Shown here piece after piece: positions 14,105 to 15,299 of a stretch of DNA of 15,299 nucleotides. The DNA comes from an uncultured Eubacteriales bacterium (GTDB lineage: Bacteria > Bacillota > Clostridia > Oscillospirales > Oscillospiraceae): assembly GCA_900546615.1 (NCBI GenBank), contig URDJ01000052.1, positions 1 through 15,299 of the forward strand, in the 5' to 3' direction. The notes beneath the pieces are model-generated. The model was not told where the DNA came from. It saw only the letters and a program-made list of their open reading frames with translations, and did no database searches. Both the position numbers and the translations under genes were made by a program. Each line of letters opens with the position of its first letter. Within the stretch, counting starts at the first letter, position 1.

Positions 14105-15067
14105 TCAGTCAAAGAGCGAGGAGATGGAGACTTCCTCGTAAATGCGCTCGATCGCCTCGGCGAAGATGGGCGCGACGGAGAGGTAGCGTATCTTGGAGCA
14201 CCGGGGCTTGTCCGCGGGGTAGGGGATGGTGTCGAGGAGGATAAGCTCCTTGATGGGGCTATTCTCGATTCTCTCGAGCGCGGGGCCGGAGAGCACTCCG
14301 TGGGAGGCGCAGGCGTAGATGTCCCTTGCGCCGCCTATTTCGACGAGGGCGTCGGCTGCGTGGCAGAGGCTGCCGGCGGTATCGACCATGTCGTCGAGCA
14401 GGATGACGTGCTTGCCGCGCACATCGCCTATTATATTCATGACCTCGGAGGAATTTGCCTTCTGGCGGCGCTTGTCCACGATAGCGAGGGGCATGTCGAG
14501 CTTCTGAGCGAAGGCGCGGGCGCGGGCGACGCTGCCTACGTCGGGCGAGACGACCATGAATTCCTCATTGCCGCGGCCGAAGCATTTTCTGTAGTAGTTG
14601 CCGAGTATGGGCGCGCCGAAGAGGTTGTCGACGGGGATGTCGAAGAAGCCCTGTATCTGCGCCGCGTGGAGGTCCATGGTGAGTACGCGGTCGGCGCCGG
14701 CCTCGGTAATGAGGTTGGCGACGAGCTTGGCGGAGATGGGGTCGCGGCTTTTGGCCTTACGGTCCTGCCTGGCGTAGCCGAAGTAGGGGATGACGGCGGT
14801 GATGCGGCCTGCGGAGGCGCGCTTCATGGCGTCGATCATGACGAGCAGCTCCATGAGGCTGTCGTTGACGGGCTTACAGGTGGACTGGACGATGAAGGCG
14901 TCGGCGCCGCGGACTGGCTCGCGAAGTTCGAGCGAGACCTCGCCGTCGGCGAAGGCGGAGACTTTGCAGTCGCCGAGTTTTTTGCTTAGCCTGTCGCAAA
15001 TGGCCTGGGCGAGCGGGATATTGGCGTTGCCCGCGAAGACCTTTACCTCTTTACCGTGTGAGATCAA
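14105..15067 (-). CDS. prs: Ribose-phosphate pyrophosphokinase (PRPP synthetase, class I)
   Basis: 320-aa cytoplasmic enzyme making PRPP from ribose-5-phosphate and ATP for nucleotide, His, Trp and NAD synthesis. Class I features are ADGEVS (40-45), the ATP/flexible-loop segment YFGYARQDRKAKSRDPISAK (95-114), DLH at 132-134 with FFDIPVDNL, VVSPDVGSVARA (172-183), K199-R200 in DKRRQKAN, and the PRPP loop DDMVDTAGS (225-233). The start is TTG 15067, preceded by AGAGAGGAAG (about 15083-15074). A second TTG at 15073 runs straight into a stop, and there is no in-frame ATG before the first conserved strand. First gene of the five-gene - strand unit, with an extended -10 promoter about 50 nt upstream. 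Confidence 0.96.
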   Translation of the reverse strand: MISHGKEVKVFAGNANIPLAQAICDRLSKKLGDCKVSAFADGEVSLELREPVRGADAFIVQSTCKPVNDSLMELLVMIDAMKRASAGRITAVIPYFGYARQDRKAKSRDPISAKLVANLITEAGADRVLTMDLHAAQIQGFFDIPVDNLFGAPILGNYYRKCFGRGNEEFMVVSPDVGSVARARAFAQKLDMPLAIVDKRRQKANSSEVMNIIGDVRGKHVILLDDMVDTAGSLCHAADALVEIGGARDIYACASHGVLSGPALERIENSPIKELILLDTIPYPADKPRCSKIRYLSVAPIFAEAIERIYEEVSISSLFD

Positions 15068-15117
15068 ATCAATCTTCCTCTCTCTGTATTAGGCGCAGGG
15101 CCTCTCTCTCGGAACAC

Positions 15118-15126
15118 ATTATACCA
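15118..15126 (-). promoter_or_regulatory. Extended -10 promoter for the prs-pth-glgCDP unit
   Basis: The - strand reads TGGTATAAT (15126-15118): a perfect TATAAT with the TGN extension. No good -35 hexamer is found 16-18 nt upstream (A/T-rich TATTAA-like), as is common for extended -10 promoters. The predicted start near 15111 gives a leader of about 44 nt with AGAGAGGAAG before the TTG start. Confidence 0.6.
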
Positions 15127-15248
15127 AACCGCTCTCAAAATTAATAGAGGCCAAAGCAATTTTTTCGCAGTTCCCCTGAATTTTCCTCAAAAGCCCCTGC
15201 CTGTGTGGGATAATTGCACACGTCGAACCGGGGGACGCGGTAAACCAC

Positions 15249-15299
15249 CCCATTTCTTTTGCCCTTGCCAAAAGAAACGGGAGTGGCGCCCCAAAGAAA
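15249..15299. repeat. Palindromic A/T-rich intergenic element at right edge
   Basis: TTTCTTTTG (15253-15261) pairs with CAAAAGAAA (15269-15277) around a 7-nt loop. The stem is extended past one mismatch by CCC (15249-15251) with GGG (15279-15281). A third related motif, CCAAAGAAA, closes the window (15291-15299). It looks like the start of a dispersed intergenic repeat or a bidirectional terminator; similar palindromes are, from memory, common in gut Oscillospiraceae. The rest of 15127-15248 has no gene that I can support. Confidence 0.5.

Noticed and set aside
15177..15220. Possible + strand promoter (GATAAT near 15208) at the right edge
   Set aside because: No acceptable -35 at 16-18 nt and no gene starts downstream within the window.
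1..15299. CRISPR array, tRNA/rRNA genes, transposase or phage genes
   Set aside because: No regularly spaced repeats, tRNA-like cloverleaf with CCA end, rRNA segment or recombinase motif was seen on either strand by eye.

Overview
The window is GC-rich bacterial DNA, densely packed with ordinary chromosomal genes. The gene set suggests a high-GC anaerobic member of the Clostridia, most likely an Oscillospiraceae/Ruminococcaceae-type gut bacterium. The pointers are a catalytic GlgC paired with a GlgD, a FolD beside an FchA-type cyclohydrolase, a TerB/CbbX-like AAA+ ATPase, strong purine-rich Shine-Dalgarno sequences, and frequent TTG and GTG starts (5 of 14 genes). The taxonomic call is an inference; there is no rRNA or other decisive marker here.

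Layout: (1) 1-197 holds a GC-rich hairpin and a promoter. (2) 198-3014 (+) is a three-gene unit: AAA+ ATPase, NagD-type HAD phosphatase and SGNH hydrolase, ending in a 15-bp hairpin that overlaps the last stop codon. (3) 3153-4771 (-) is a two-gene unit: TatD-type nuclease, then an exported VanX-like D,D-dipeptidase lipoprotein with a C-terminal SH3 domain. (4) 4772-4842 is a compact divergent promoter region. (5) 4843-8657 (+) is a four-gene unit: O-antigen ligase/polymerase-like membrane protein, membrane acyltransferase, FchA-type cyclohydrolase and FolD. It ends in a strong terminator at 8668-8700 that probably serves both strands. (6) 8719-15067 (-) is a five-gene unit read right to left: prs, pth, glgC, glgD, glgP. 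(7) 15068-15299 carries an extended -10 promoter for prs and, at the right edge, an A/T-rich palindromic element.

How the genes work together: glgC/glgD make ADP-glucose and glgP releases glucose-1-phosphate, so one transcript carries both the precursor-forming and the degrading step of glycogen metabolism, downstream of nucleotide (prs) and translation (pth) housekeeping genes. FchA and FolD catalyse adjacent steps between methylene-, methenyl- and formyl-tetrahydrofolate. The FolD lacks the Lys and Gln normally used for cyclohydrolase chemistry, which suggests the two enzymes divide the work. The two membrane proteins upstream look like a small surface-glycan polymerising/ligating and acylating pair.

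No transposase, phage gene, CRISPR array, tRNA or rRNA was seen. Most of the window is conventional. The points most worth a second look are the FolD/FchA pair, the start and promoter of the O-antigen ligase-like gene, the exported VanX-like enzyme, and the short intergenic repeats.
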